Part shown: in pieces, positions 25,044-33,158 of the stretch
Position numbering within the stretch: the first letter of the stretch is position 1
Layout: the number at the start of each line of letters is the position of its first letter
Assembly (NCBI GenBank): GCA_022865725.1
Contig: JALHTP010000159.1
Span: 1-61,576, forward strand
Direction of reading: 5' to 3'
From: Methyloceanibacter sp.
Lineage (GTDB): Bacteria > Pseudomonadota > Alphaproteobacteria > Rhizobiales > Methyloligellaceae
DNA: 61,576 nucleotides
Position numbers and translations under genes: made by a program
The notes under the pieces: generated by a model
The model's database searches: none
The model's input: only the letters and a program-made list of their open reading frames with translations
Told to the model about the DNA's origin: nothing

Positions 25044-25466
25044 CTACCAGACCTCTAGCTTGATCTTGATGTAGCCGGCTAGGGCCTTGCCGGCGCTCGG
25101 GACGCGCTCGGGCGCTAGCACTTCCAGCCGGCGGTCGTCGCGTAAGAGTCCTAGCTGGTAGCGCTGGCCCGTCCTCGGCGTCGCCACTTTCAGCACGTCG
25201 ATGATCGGCTTAAGGCCGGCCACGCAGTTGTCGGCGTCGCCCACGGCGCCGCGAAAGTAGTGCGTACTCGCTAGCCGCCCGTTCTCCCAGGGCGCGCAAT
25301 GGAGCGCCGGCCAGCCGCCGATCTGAAAGAAAATCTCCTCGCCGACGTCCTTCGCGTAGGCGCGGCCCCGCCGGTGCTTCACCTGCCACGGCGCGCGGCT
25401 ATTAGCGCCCAGGACCTCGGGCGGGCGGGCGATGATAAACGTGAAGGTCAGTCGCTTATCACTCAT
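25044..25466 (-). CDS. RusA-like Holliday junction resolvase
   Basis: 140 aa, the usual RusA length. FTFIIARPPEVLGANSRAPW at the start, then DADNCVAGLKPIIDVLK near residue 80, which carries the catalytic Asp pattern D-x-D-N-x-x-K-x-x-x-D of the family. It resolves four-way junctions before packaging. It is odd in this place, in the middle of the glycan cluster. Stop/start overlap with the upstream glycosyltransferase. Confidence 0.72.
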   Translation of the reverse strand: MSDKRLTFTFIIARPPEVLGANSRAPWQVKHRRGRAYAKDVGEEIFFQIGGWPALHCAPWENGRLASTHYFRGAVGDADNCVAGLKPIIDVLKVATPRTGQRYQLGLLRDDRRLEVLAPERVPSAGKALAGYIKIKLEVW

Positions 25467-26485
25467 GTTTCACGTGCAACACCAATGATCTGCCGTAGAG
25501 CGGTATCCCAGGCGTCGGCGAAGGCTGTCATGTTGGCGTTCTGCTCCGCCCATCCGCGCGGGCGGTGGCCCCAATAGCCGCTCTGTAACCGCGCGCAGGT
25601 CTGCCGGATCGCGCTGGCGTACTGCTCCGGCGTCGCCGTTATCGGTAGAGTGAACCCCACGGCCGTCTGCCCGTCAGGCGTGTAGGGGATGTCTTCGAAG
25701 ATGCCCGACCGTGTCGTTACGACCGGCAAGTTGGTGGCTAGGGCCTCTAGCGTGGCGTAGGCGTTCCCCTCATGACGGGTCGGATGTAGGAATAGGTGGC
25801 CGCGTCGGAAGGCGACGGGCTCTTGCCCTAGGCCGGCGTTCAGATATTGGAGATCGTAGTCGGGGCCGAGAAGGTGTCCGATCTGCGGGATTAGGCGGAG
25901 GCCCTTCTTCTCGTTCGACGCCGCATGGAGAACGACCCATGGTGGCGGGTCGGGGGGGTATCCCCCAGGCGCCGCCGGATGGTAGGCGGCTAGGTCGATA
26001 CCGTGCAGGATCGTAGTCGTAACGACCCTGCCATGGTGCCGGCGGACCTCGCGGGCGGCGGCGGCGCTACAGGCGATGGGGAAGGCGTTGGGAGCGTTGA
26101 AGGCTTCCCCCTGGCGCTGGACTTCTAGGGTCGGGCGGAGCCCCATGCGCGTGTGGAACTCGGCCCAGGTGCCGTGAACGACCGGCACTACCGGATGACT
26201 GGTGATCCCCAGGCCCCAATAGCCATCGCTCACGGCTACGTCGTAGGCCATGCCGAACGTGGGCCCGTCGAGCCAGCGGCCTAGGATTAGGGCCTTGTCG
26301 GGGTTACTGATCTGCGCGAACTTAGCGGCCTGGGGGAAGTCATTCCATGAGATGACGGCGACGGCCCAACCGCGCTCTTGGAGTGCGATGCGGAGATAGG
26401 CGGCGAACTTCTCGACCCCGCCTAGCTCTCCGTCGTCTCGTTTTAGCCAGCTAACATGAATCGCCGTTGGTGAGCGGCCTGGCAT
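25463..26485 (-). CDS. Family 4-like glycosyltransferase
   Basis: 340 aa. GGVEKFAAYLRIALQERGW in the first 45 residues is the GT4 N-terminal helix after the Gly loop. FLHPTRHEGNAYATLEALAT near residue 235 is the conserved E-x(7)-E donor motif. The acceptor-side domain is compact. It overlaps the upstream GT9-like gene by 35 bases. Confidence 0.76.
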   Translation of the reverse strand: MPGRSPTAIHVSWLKRDDGELGGVEKFAAYLRIALQERGWAVAVISWNDFPQAAKFAQISNPDKALILGRWLDGPTFGMAYDVAVSDGYWGLGITSHPVVPVVHGTWAEFHTRMGLRPTLEVQRQGEAFNAPNAFPIACSAAAAREVRRHHGRVVTTTILHGIDLAAYHPAAPGGYPPDPPPWVVLHAASNEKKGLRLIPQIGHLLGPDYDLQYLNAGLGQEPVAFRRGHLFLHPTRHEGNAYATLEALATNLPVVTTRSGIFEDIPYTPDGQTAVGFTLPITATPEQYASAIRQTCARLQSGYWGHRPRGWAEQNANMTAFADAWDTALRQIIGVARET

Positions 26486-27458
26486 CGCTTCCCCCTGCCG
26501 TCGCTGCTAGGTGTGCTTCTAGTATAGGCCAGATGTCGCTACCGGCTAGATCGCGGAGCGACTTCCCGCGCGGGCAACCGGCGGTCTCGCCAGGTGGGCC
26601 GGAGTAGTGGCCGGCGGCCTGGGCGTGGCCGTTCCGCCACATGCACGGCTCGCACCATTGCGGGTTACGGGCCTCGGTGCAAAGCTCGGGCGGCGCCCAT
26701 ACCTGGACGCCGATCTTGGTAGCGCACGTCATAACGACCGCCGGCTGCCGTAGGGCGAAGCGGAGGTTGGTCAAGCCGCCTTCGGTTCCTAGCATGGCGT
26801 GGCATTGCGCCAGGATCGGCGCCGTCTGCCGGAGGTTGACCTGGCCGCTGAGATTCAGGCACCGGCTCCACGGTAGGCCGCTTAGCGGTGTACCGGAGAA
26901 GATAACCGGCGTCCAGCCCGCGAGGCGTAGGCGGTCGATGATGTCTGACCAGCCGGCGTCCGACCATGCCTTACCGGCCCATCCTACACGCGGCGTCAGG
27001 GCGCAAAGGCGCTCGCCTTGATGGAGCGATAGGCGCTCGTCGGCGGCCACCGTTTCCTCGGCCTTGATGTAGTAGTCGGCGTCGAAACGTGCCGGCACCG
27101 GTAGCCCTAGGTTCTCGAAGAAGTGCGCCTGTAGCGGGTAGTCGAGCGACGGGCCGGCCGGCCAAGCGTAGCGAAAGAGGACCTGGACGTCGGTAGGTGG
27201 CGGCCGGTCTGCCATGTCGATGATCTGGTCGATGTGGGGATTGTGGCGGAGCATTTCGTCGGGCGCGCCGCCGGCGCCTGGGGTCTTACCTGGGCCGTCA
27301 TATTCTAGCCGGCGCCGGCCCTGGACGTTGGTCTGATAGACGATGTGGGCGTGGGGCTCTCGCTTCTTAAGGGCGCGAAGGGCCGGCGTCGTGCAGAGAA
27401 CATCCCCTAGTCCCCAGGCTAGGGTCAGTAGGTATCGCTTAGGCTTCGTCTTGTTGCT
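26451..27458 (-). CDS. GT9 heptosyltransferase-like glycosyltransferase with disrupted start
   Basis: The body (in-frame ATG at 27254) has LGTEGGLTNLRFALRQPAVV near the C-terminal third, the GT9 G-x-E-x-G donor region. The frame stays open upstream and encodes a proper GT9 N-terminus, YLLTLAWGLGDVLCTTPAL, so the true gene begins near 27460. The only ATG there (27463, overlapping the previous stop as ATGA) is out of frame and runs into TGA within 13 codons; a duplicated AG after the ATG would explain this. It may be a frameshift, an assembly indel or a rare start. It goes with the HldE-like pair at 46 kb. Confidence 0.66.
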   Translation of the reverse strand, partial: SNKTKPKRYLLTLAWGLGDVLCTTPALRALKKREPHAHIVYQTNVQGRRRLEYDGPGKTPGAGGAPDEMLRHNPHIDQIIDMADRPPPTDVQVLFRYAWPAGPSLDYPLQAHFFENLGLPVPARFDADYYIKAEETVAADERLSLHQGERLCALTPRVGWAGKAWSDAGWSDIIDRLRLAGWTPVIFSGTPLSGLPWSRCLNLSGQVNLRQTAPILAQCHAMLGTEGGLTNLRFALRQPAVVMTCATKIGVQVWAPPELCTEARNPQWCEPCMWRNGHAQAAGHYSGPPGETAGCPRGKSLRDLAGSDIWPILEAHLAATAGGSDARPLTNGDSC

Positions 27459-27459
27459 C

Positions 27460-27687
27460 TCATACCCTCTCGAATAGGGGTTGTTTAGTGCGGCTATGGC
27501 AGCACTCCCCCTTATAGGCCAGCAGCGCGTCGGCGTCTTGGGCGGCGACGACGATCTCGCGCGATTGGCCGAAGGCTATGTGGTAGACCTCGCCGGACGG
27601 AAGCCGGCTCGCCTTACCGACCGTCATTAGCCCAGGGAATCGGTAACGTAGGAGAACGGTCGGCGGGGCCTCGGCTTCGTTCACCAT
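27460..27687 (-). CDS. Small protein of unknown function
   Basis: 75 aa. TVLLRYRFPGLMTVGKASRL then IAFGQSREIVVAAQDADALL: a mainly beta protein that looks like a small structural or capsid-associated domain. It lies in the operon starting at P28397. Confidence 0.5.
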   Translation of the reverse strand: MVNEAEAPPTVLLRYRFPGLMTVGKASRLPSGEVYHIAFGQSREIVVAAQDADALLAYKGECCHSRTKQPLFERV

Positions 27688-27696
27688 ACGACCGGC

Positions 27697-28218
27697 CTAG
27701 CGGCGACTCTTAGCGCCGCCGAGGGGCTCGAAGCCGTCCCGATCCGCGGTGGCCGTGCGGTGAGCCTCCTTCTTGGCGCCCATGGGCTCCGGCGATGTCT
27801 CCCCCTGCGGCGGAACGCCGGCCGGCACGTTCTCGGTGTCGTCGGCGGCGGCCGGCGGCTCGGCCGTTATCGGGATGGCGGCCTCGCTAGCCGCTCGGTC
27901 TGAGGCGTCGGCTAGGGCGGCGCGATCCGTCTGCACTAGCGGGTCGCGCTTCCCGATGATTGCATAGGGTTGATAGGCGGTAGACGTGGGAAGGCGGCTA
28001 GTGGGCGACCGCGCCAAGACCTCCTCGCAGAACTCCACCATGATCAACTCCCATCCCTCAGACAGGCGCTCATTGATCTGGCGGATGCCGCGAGCATCCC
28101 AAATCGTGCGGTAGACGGCGAGTGGGTTCGGGTTCATGATTGCGAAGCCTATGGACTCTCGTGGTAGCGGTGCCTGCTTAGCGGTTGGGTCGACGTCGGG
28201 CGCTCCGTCTTCTGCCAT
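27697..28218 (-). CDS. Protein of unknown function with disordered C-terminus
   Basis: 173 aa. Residues 20-95 form a compact segment (YRTIWDARGIRQINERLSEG, WELIMVEFCEEVLA); the rest is Ala/Pro/Glu-rich and probably disordered. It is the first gene after the operator promoter P28397, about 170 bases downstream, and leads the glycan operon. No family recognised. Confidence 0.55.
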   Translation of the reverse strand: MAEDGAPDVDPTAKQAPLPRESIGFAIMNPNPLAVYRTIWDARGIRQINERLSEGWELIMVEFCEEVLARSPTSRLPTSTAYQPYAIIGKRDPLVQTDRAALADASDRAASEAAIPITAEPPAAADDTENVPAGVPPQGETSPEPMGAKKEAHRTATADRDGFEPLGGAKSRR

Positions 28219-28396
28219 GATATCTCCCTCCGGCTATGGCCTGATGGACACCAGGGCGGGCGCTTCCGTACCACATTGCGCTCGGCGCTTCGGCGCCCGT
28301 CGCTTCCCTAGCGTGGCGGGCGTACATCAACGAGATCGCCACCGGTTGATCCGTGCCGGTGGCCGCGCGCTTGCCGATCCATACCCGTCGCCAATC

Positions 28397-28426
28397 GTTA
28401 TACGCTACGGCTAATGGACTTGTCAA
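28397..28426 (-). promoter_or_regulatory. Sigma70 promoter P2 with half operator
   Basis: Minus strand TTGACA (28426-28421), an 18-nt spacer and TATAAC (28402-28397). Only the TACGGCT half of the palindrome is kept; the other half is degraded, so repressor binding may be weaker. It would drive the 27697-28218 gene and the glycan cluster. Confidence 0.7.
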
Positions 28427-28442
28427 GCCCGAAGCTAAATAA

Positions 28443-28471
28443 GAGGGCCGGCGTGTCCAACGCCGGCCCTC
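28443..28471 (-). terminator. Intrinsic terminator after the capsid gene
   Basis: A 12-bp GC-rich stem (28443-28454 with 28460-28471) around a 5-base loop; on the minus strand it is followed by TTATTTAG, a T-rich tail. It lies 25 bases after the capsid stop and just ahead of P28397, separating the head genes from the glycan operon. Confidence 0.8.
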
Positions 28472-28495
28472 GGGCTAGCTTCTCCGGCCTATCGG

Positions 28496-29983
28496 CTACT
28501 GCGGCCGCAGCACCGACGGCGTACAGGGGTGAACGTAGTCACACCCGTCGTCGATGATGCCGTGGAAGGTGAACTCGCAGAGCGCCTGGGCGCACATGGC
28601 CTTGACCACAAGGGCGGACACGGCCCATACCTCGAACGATACGGCCGTGCAGCCAGGGTTCAAGTCCTTCGCCGAGAGAGGGATCTGCGTCCGCTTGTAG
28701 ATCAACGGCTCGCCGTTGTGGGTCAAGCGGACGGGGTAGACGATGGAGCGGAAGTGGCCGCCCGCACCAAGTACCCTCGGGAACCGCGTATCGCCGATCA
28801 GGGCGATAGGCCCCAGGCTGGTCATGATCGAGTTCGAGAAGTGGATTCCAGGCGTCACGTTGGCGTTATCGCCGAAGCTGGCGAACTGGAAGCCCAGGCT
28901 CATGTAGCCGGCGCTGATCTCTAGCAGCGCGGACGGGTGGCCAAGGATGGCCTGCGGGGCGGCGCAGCCGGCGCCGAGGAACTGGTCGAAGCTCTCGACC
29001 TCGAAGGCCCCCGACATGTACGTTGGGCAGGATCGCGCACCGTTGGCGGCGGTGATCAAATCCATGATCCCGCTGAACTCGTCGGGGTTCAGGCTTGCGT
29101 CGCCGTTCACCAGCAGGTCGTCCCAACAGTTAAGGACGAGGATCATCGCCAAGCGAAGCTCCTTTTCCTTAACGCTGGCGACCGAGGCGTTGAACAGCGT
29201 GGCGGTGTCAAGCTCGCCAGGAAGCCCCTGCTGGTTGAAGCCGCCCACTAGCTTGTTGACGCCGACGCCGGCGGCGATGCTGGCCGCCGAGTCCATGATG
29301 TCCGACTGCGTCAAGCTCTTTCGCACGCCGAAGTGCTTAAGGCTCACGCTCTTGGACGCGGAGTGGTGGACTTGGTCCTCGGGACACTCGCCGGCGGGGA
29401 AGGCGCAGGAATCGCAGCCGGACGCGAACTCAAGCTGATCCATCTCGAGCCACGACTCGGTCTTCGTTCCCTTGGTGATCTCCGGCAAGGCGTTATAGAG
29501 CCCGACTTCCTCGCAGAGAGTGATGATCTCTGTCTGGTCAATCGGGATGCCGAACTCCGTGGTGTAGTCCCCTGGCGTCGGCACGCCATTGGGGAACAGC
29601 GGGTCGGTGTCGCGCAGGTGCAGCAGGGCCTTCCTGATTACACCGGCCATTTCGGCCCCGTCGCCCGACGCGGCCGCGCGCTTGAACTCGCCGCCGAGCT
29701 CGGCCTCTAGGTCGGCGAGCCGCTTGCGCTGCTCGTCGCCGGCCTCGGCGCGGGCGATCATCTTCCTGGCCCACTCCAAGACCTCGTCTTGGTCGGCGTA
29801 GTGGGCTAGATCAAGCGGGATACCGTTCCGGTCGGTCGGTGGTAGGTAGGGCTTACGCCCTTCCTCTGCGGCCGCTCGGCGCTCCTGCTCGACCCAAACG
29901 TGGTAGGGCATCGTGCGGTTGGCACCCGAGGCGACGAAACGAGGGTCGACGCCCGTAGGCACCAACTTCGGAATGGTCAACAT
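28496..29983 (-). CDS. Major capsid protein (HK97-like)
   Basis: 495 aa. A helical N-terminal part of ~110 residues (delta-domain-like, EWARKMIARAEAGDEQRKRL) precedes the shell domain: TPGDYTTEFGIPIDQTEIIT, a central KEKELRLAMILVLNCWDDLL, and a late GPIALIGDTRFPRVLG. A CDSCAFPAGECPEDQ cluster in the middle is uncommon in capsids and could form disulphides or bind metal. It is encoded directly after the protease/scaffold gene and followed by a strong terminator, which suits the most abundant virion protein. Confidence 0.78.
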   Translation of the reverse strand: MLTIPKLVPTGVDPRFVASGANRTMPYHVWVEQERRAAAEEGRKPYLPPTDRNGIPLDLAHYADQDEVLEWARKMIARAEAGDEQRKRLADLEAELGGEFKRAAASGDGAEMAGVIRKALLHLRDTDPLFPNGVPTPGDYTTEFGIPIDQTEIITLCEEVGLYNALPEITKGTKTESWLEMDQLEFASGCDSCAFPAGECPEDQVHHSASKSVSLKHFGVRKSLTQSDIMDSAASIAAGVGVNKLVGGFNQQGLPGELDTATLFNASVASVKEKELRLAMILVLNCWDDLLVNGDASLNPDEFSGIMDLITAANGARSCPTYMSGAFEVESFDQFLGAGCAAPQAILGHPSALLEISAGYMSLGFQFASFGDNANVTPGIHFSNSIMTSLGPIALIGDTRFPRVLGAGGHFRSIVYPVRLTHNGEPLIYKRTQIPLSAKDLNPGCTAVSFEVWAVSALVVKAMCAQALCEFTFHGIIDDGCDYVHPCTPSVLRPQ

Positions 29984-29986
29984 TGT

Positions 29987-32593
29987 CTAACTCCCCATGC
30001 GCGGGTCTGTCCCGCTCCTATGGGCGCCCTTTGCAAAGTCGGCCGGCTTCATGCCACGGCTAGCGTCTAGCCGTCGTGGGCCTAGCGGTAGTAGGCTCGG
30101 CTGGACGCCTCGGCGTGGCGACGCGATGGTAGCGCGTCGCGGTGGCGCCGGCACGTATTCTTCCCCGTCCCCAACGGGAATCGCTGCCGGTAGGACTAGG
30201 CGCTCGATGATCCGCTCGAAGCTGTCCATGCGCTCAAGTACGGGCGCCATGGCAGCCGCGACGACTTCCGCAAGGTCGCCGGCCGGCGGTACGCCTTCCG
30301 GCACCTCCGGCTCTAGTAGATCGCGGAAGCAACCGCCCATGCGGTCAAGGATCGCCTGGGCTCCTTCGGCTGTCCGGTCGTCCGAGTCCGCGAACGTCCG
30401 CGCGTCGGCAAGGATGGCCTCTATGTCCGCTGAGGCTCTAGCGTCCGGCTCGTCAGGTGGCGACTTTACGGTGCCTCCGTCCCCGTCGCCCGACTTCACG
30501 CCGTCGCTATTAGCGGCGCCACCATCGCCGGCGGCTGATCGCGGCACCGCCGACTGGCTCATTACCTGGTTCATGATCTGGCCGAACTCGTCTAGCGCCT
30601 TCTGGACATTCGTTAGGCGCTCCGCCAGCGGTAGGTCGGCGGGGTCGGCCTCGATGTTGGCGATGATGATGTCTAGGAGCGAGTAGCCCGCCGTGTAGGC
30701 CGTCTCTTTCAGGGCGGCCTCGGTCATGACTCCCATGACGGTGTCGGTGGGCTCAACATCCCCCCATCTTTCCTTTAGGACGGCTAGGATGCTGGCGTTA
30801 GGCGCGCACTTCTGCGGCGCGTCGCGGCCCTTCGCGGCGCCGACGTCGTCGGGTAGGTTCTCGCGCGCCCATTCGAGGATGCCCTTAAGGCTCTTGATAG
30901 ACGTCTGCATCTCGCCTAGGTTCTCGATGGCCGCCTGCATCTCGGCTAGGACTTCGCCCTTGATCCGGCGGCCGGCCCGCTCCAACGAGACAGCGTCGAG
31001 GGCTTCGGGATCGCTAATGATGGTCGCCAGCGCGCCGGCGAAGTCGCCCACGCCGGTTGCCCTGAGCAGCGCACTCCCGACATCGTGGGCGCCCTCGAAC
31101 ATGGCGATGGCTTCCGCTAGCGTCGGCTTAGCCACGGAGCCGGCGAGAAGGTCGGCCCGAAGCTCGGCATAAACAACGTCCAACGCGTCCGCCGGCTCCG
31201 TCAGCAATTCCATCGCCCACAGGGCCTCGGCGCGGTGCCGAAGGTTAGTCCTCTCCGCTTCCCAGGGGGGAGTCCTGTCCATCTGCGCGTAGTGGGCTCC
31301 TAGGTGGGTCTTGGCAGCCTCTTGGTCTCCGCTCTGGAACTCTTTGAAGCCGCCGTGGGCTCCCTGGACGACGCCGCCAGCGGCCATGACGCCGCGCTGG
31401 TGAGTGGTGAAGCTATCGCCGGCTACGTCGTGGTGGGGCAGGATCATAGCCGTCTTGTTCTCGGGGTTCTCGGAGTCGTAGATGGCGAAGGCCTGGCGGG
31501 CGACGGCGGCGTCGAAATTACCGTCCGCGTCCGTGGCCTTCTCCCAAACGCGCTTACGCGCGGCGCCGGCGTCCCATGGGTCAGCCGCGTCATTCAGAGG
31601 GAACTTCTTGACCGGCACCATGGCGCGGGCCTGGGGCTCCGTAGCCGGCTGCCATGTGTCGCCGCCGTCAGGACTAACCTCTAGCTCGCCGCCGGCCATC
31701 CGGTAGACGAGCCCGTCATCCTCAGCGCTACGCTCGTCGCCGACCTTGCCCTCGATCTCGAATAGGCGGCCGGCGAGCTCGTCGCCGATGATGGCCGCTG
31801 CGTCGTCTCGGCGCATTTCGCGCCGCGTTTGTGATCGCTTTCCAGGCATGACATCCTCCTCGTCAAGGCCGAAGTCGGCGCGACTATTGGCCGGTCTAGT
31901 GGTGAGCGCGATATGCTCTAGGTAGCCTCGGGTATAGGCGACGACTCCGCAATCCTCTATCTCGAAAGCCTCGGGGTAGAAGGCAATCGAGGTCCTGATG
32001 GTTCGGTGCGCCGGTAGTAGGCTCGACTCCTCTAGCGCGGCCGCATAGGCGGCCGCCACTAGGTCGCGCTGTAGATCGTCGGGCGTCTCGGTTAGCCAGC
32101 GGCCCTCTGCCTTTAGCTTCCGGCCGTCAAGGTAGACGCGGTCGACGATACCGATCTGGCCGAACTTCCCATAGTGGCTGATGCCGAGCCAGGGCGGCTT
32201 TAACGCCGCCCGCGCGCACATGTCAAGCTGGAAGTCCCGCGTCATGCGGGTAGCGTACTGGTCGACTCCATCGTCGCCGGACGTCGCCTTCCAGCGGCGG
32301 ACTCCGGCCTGGTCTTCCCACACGCGGGTAAAGTAACCGTCGCCGGCTACGACGCGCTCGCGCTTCTGCCAGTCGCCGTCGACCTGCTTATAGAGCTTCT
32401 TGACGGCGGCCCATGCCACAGCGAAGGCGTATTGCTCCTGGGCTAGATCGGTACTACCGGAGTCCCAGGACTTCCAGGCCGAATTGAAGGCCGCGACCCA
32501 TATCGCCTTGGCGTGATCGGGTAGAGCCTTCACGTTATCCGGTAACGTGTCGTCGCCGGCGCCGGAATACGGTCGTAGAGCAAGGTTAGCCAT
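29987..32593 (-). CDS. ChaB-like / prohead protease / scaffold fusion
   Basis: 868 aa. Residues ~15-80 match ChaB (LPDHAKAIWVAAFNSAWKSW, then FAVAWAAVKKLYKQVDGDW). Residues ~120-270 look like a prohead protease: KAEGRWLTETPDDLQRD, then RTIRTSIAFYPEAFEI and LEHIALTTRPANSRADF, where S/H residues of the herpesvirus-type protease are expected. The rest is long, acidic and helical with a basic end, as in scaffolds. Expected role: capsid assembly and maturation. Its ATG lies only 3 bases after a late element, so the mRNA may be nearly leaderless. Confidence 0.66.
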   Translation of the reverse strand: MANLALRPYSGAGDDTLPDNVKALPDHAKAIWVAAFNSAWKSWDSGSTDLAQEQYAFAVAWAAVKKLYKQVDGDWQKRERVVAGDGYFTRVWEDQAGVRRWKATSGDDGVDQYATRMTRDFQLDMCARAALKPPWLGISHYGKFGQIGIVDRVYLDGRKLKAEGRWLTETPDDLQRDLVAAAYAAALEESSLLPAHRTIRTSIAFYPEAFEIEDCGVVAYTRGYLEHIALTTRPANSRADFGLDEEDVMPGKRSQTRREMRRDDAAAIIGDELAGRLFEIEGKVGDERSAEDDGLVYRMAGGELEVSPDGGDTWQPATEPQARAMVPVKKFPLNDAADPWDAGAARKRVWEKATDADGNFDAAVARQAFAIYDSENPENKTAMILPHHDVAGDSFTTHQRGVMAAGGVVQGAHGGFKEFQSGDQEAAKTHLGAHYAQMDRTPPWEAERTNLRHRAEALWAMELLTEPADALDVVYAELRADLLAGSVAKPTLAEAIAMFEGAHDVGSALLRATGVGDFAGALATIISDPEALDAVSLERAGRRIKGEVLAEMQAAIENLGEMQTSIKSLKGILEWARENLPDDVGAAKGRDAPQKCAPNASILAVLKERWGDVEPTDTVMGVMTEAALKETAYTAGYSLLDIIIANIEADPADLPLAERLTNVQKALDEFGQIMNQVMSQSAVPRSAAGDGGAANSDGVKSGDGDGGTVKSPPDEPDARASADIEAILADARTFADSDDRTAEGAQAILDRMGGCFRDLLEPEVPEGVPPAGDLAEVVAAAMAPVLERMDSFERIIERLVLPAAIPVGDGEEYVPAPPRRATIASPRRGVQPSLLPLGPRRLDASRGMKPADFAKGAHRSGTDPRMGS

Positions 32594-32596
32594 CGT

Positions 32597-32610
32597 TCTA
32601 ATGGTCGACC
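32597..32610 (-). promoter_or_regulatory. Late-gene boundary element 4 (GGTCGACCATTAGA)
   Basis: Minus strand GGTCGACCATTAGA, three bases upstream of the ATG of the ChaB/protease/scaffold gene. The closeness to the start argues that, if this is a promoter, its start site is at or within the first codon, or that the element acts on RNA. Confidence 0.55.
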
Positions 32611-32647
32611 GCTAGGCGGGGGACGATCTTAGGAGTAGACTACCACC

Positions 32648-32738
32648 GGCGAGAATGTAAGGGCTGTTGGCAAGCCCTGGCGGTCGCAAGACCGCCGCCG
32701 GTTACGGCACGCAGGTTCGATTCCTGCCGTTCTCGCCT
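32648..32738 (+). tRNA. tRNA-like element, anticodon arm closed by a GCAA tetraloop
   Basis: Plus strand, opposite to all surrounding genes. Acceptor GGCGAGA pairs with TCTCGCC (extendable to 10 bp), discriminator T. T arm GCAGG-TTCGATT-CCTGC is canonical. A D-arm-like hairpin GGGC-TGTTGGCAA-GCCC, a class II-like variable hairpin GCCG-GTTA-CGGC and an anticodon-arm-like helix GGCGGTC-GCAA-GACCGCC are present. The last has 7 bp and a GNRA tetraloop in place of a 7-nt loop, so no anticodon can be assigned; GGC...GCC with T73 is reminiscent of tRNA-Cys. CCA is not encoded. The 3' end abuts the stop of the convergent gene at 32739. It may be a tRNA mimic or degenerate tRNA. Confidence 0.5.
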
Positions 32739-33089
32739 TTATTGATCGTCGGGCTGGTAGGGGTGTAGGTAGTCGCGGGTCAGGTTATGCGCTAGCCGGC
32801 CGGCGGCCGCTATCGCTAGGGCGCGGATGATAAGGGCGACCAGGCGGGCGCCTGGCAGCGCAGAGGATGGAGTCGGGGGGTGCCGGCCGACCATCCCCAC
32901 CACCGCCTGGCCGATACCGATCCACATGCCGGCGCAAAGCCGGCACTTCACCACGTCAGAATAGGGCGCCGGCAAGACGCGCTCTACTAGGTCGCGCACC
33001 GGCGCCGCGATGTCGGATTCGACCAGTACAGTAGTGGCCTGGTCATTGACCAGGCCGGCAACCGCTAGCTCGACTAAGCGATGGGTCAT
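32739..33089 (-). CDS. DUF1360-like membrane protein
   Basis: 116 aa. VVKCRLCAGMWIGIGQAVVG near residue 47 is the C-x-x-C-x-x-x-W signature of DUF1360, followed by a hydrophobic segment near 85-100. Function unknown. The ATG lies about 7 bases past the -10 box of P33096, so the transcript is expected to be leaderless. It sits between portal and scaffold genes as a separately controlled insert. Confidence 0.7.
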   Translation of the reverse strand: MTHRLVELAVAGLVNDQATTVLVESDIAAPVRDLVERVLPAPYSDVVKCRLCAGMWIGIGQAVVGMVGRHPPTPSSALPGARLVALIIRALAIAAAGRLAHNLTRDYLHPYQPDDQ

Positions 33090-33095
33090 GGGCTC

Positions 33096-33123
33096 ATTAT
33101 AGCCGGAGCGGCTATTAGGTCAA
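33096..33123 (-). promoter_or_regulatory. Sigma70 promoter P3 with palindromic operator (leaderless)
   Basis: Minus strand TTGACC (33123-33118), a 16-nt spacer and a perfect TATAAT (33101-33096). Palindrome AGCCG-GAG-CGGCT at 33101-33113. The downstream ATG at 33089 coincides with the expected start of transcription. Confidence 0.8.
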
Positions 33124-33158
33124 GGGGTTGCGCGGATGATAGAATCTACCAGCCGTTA

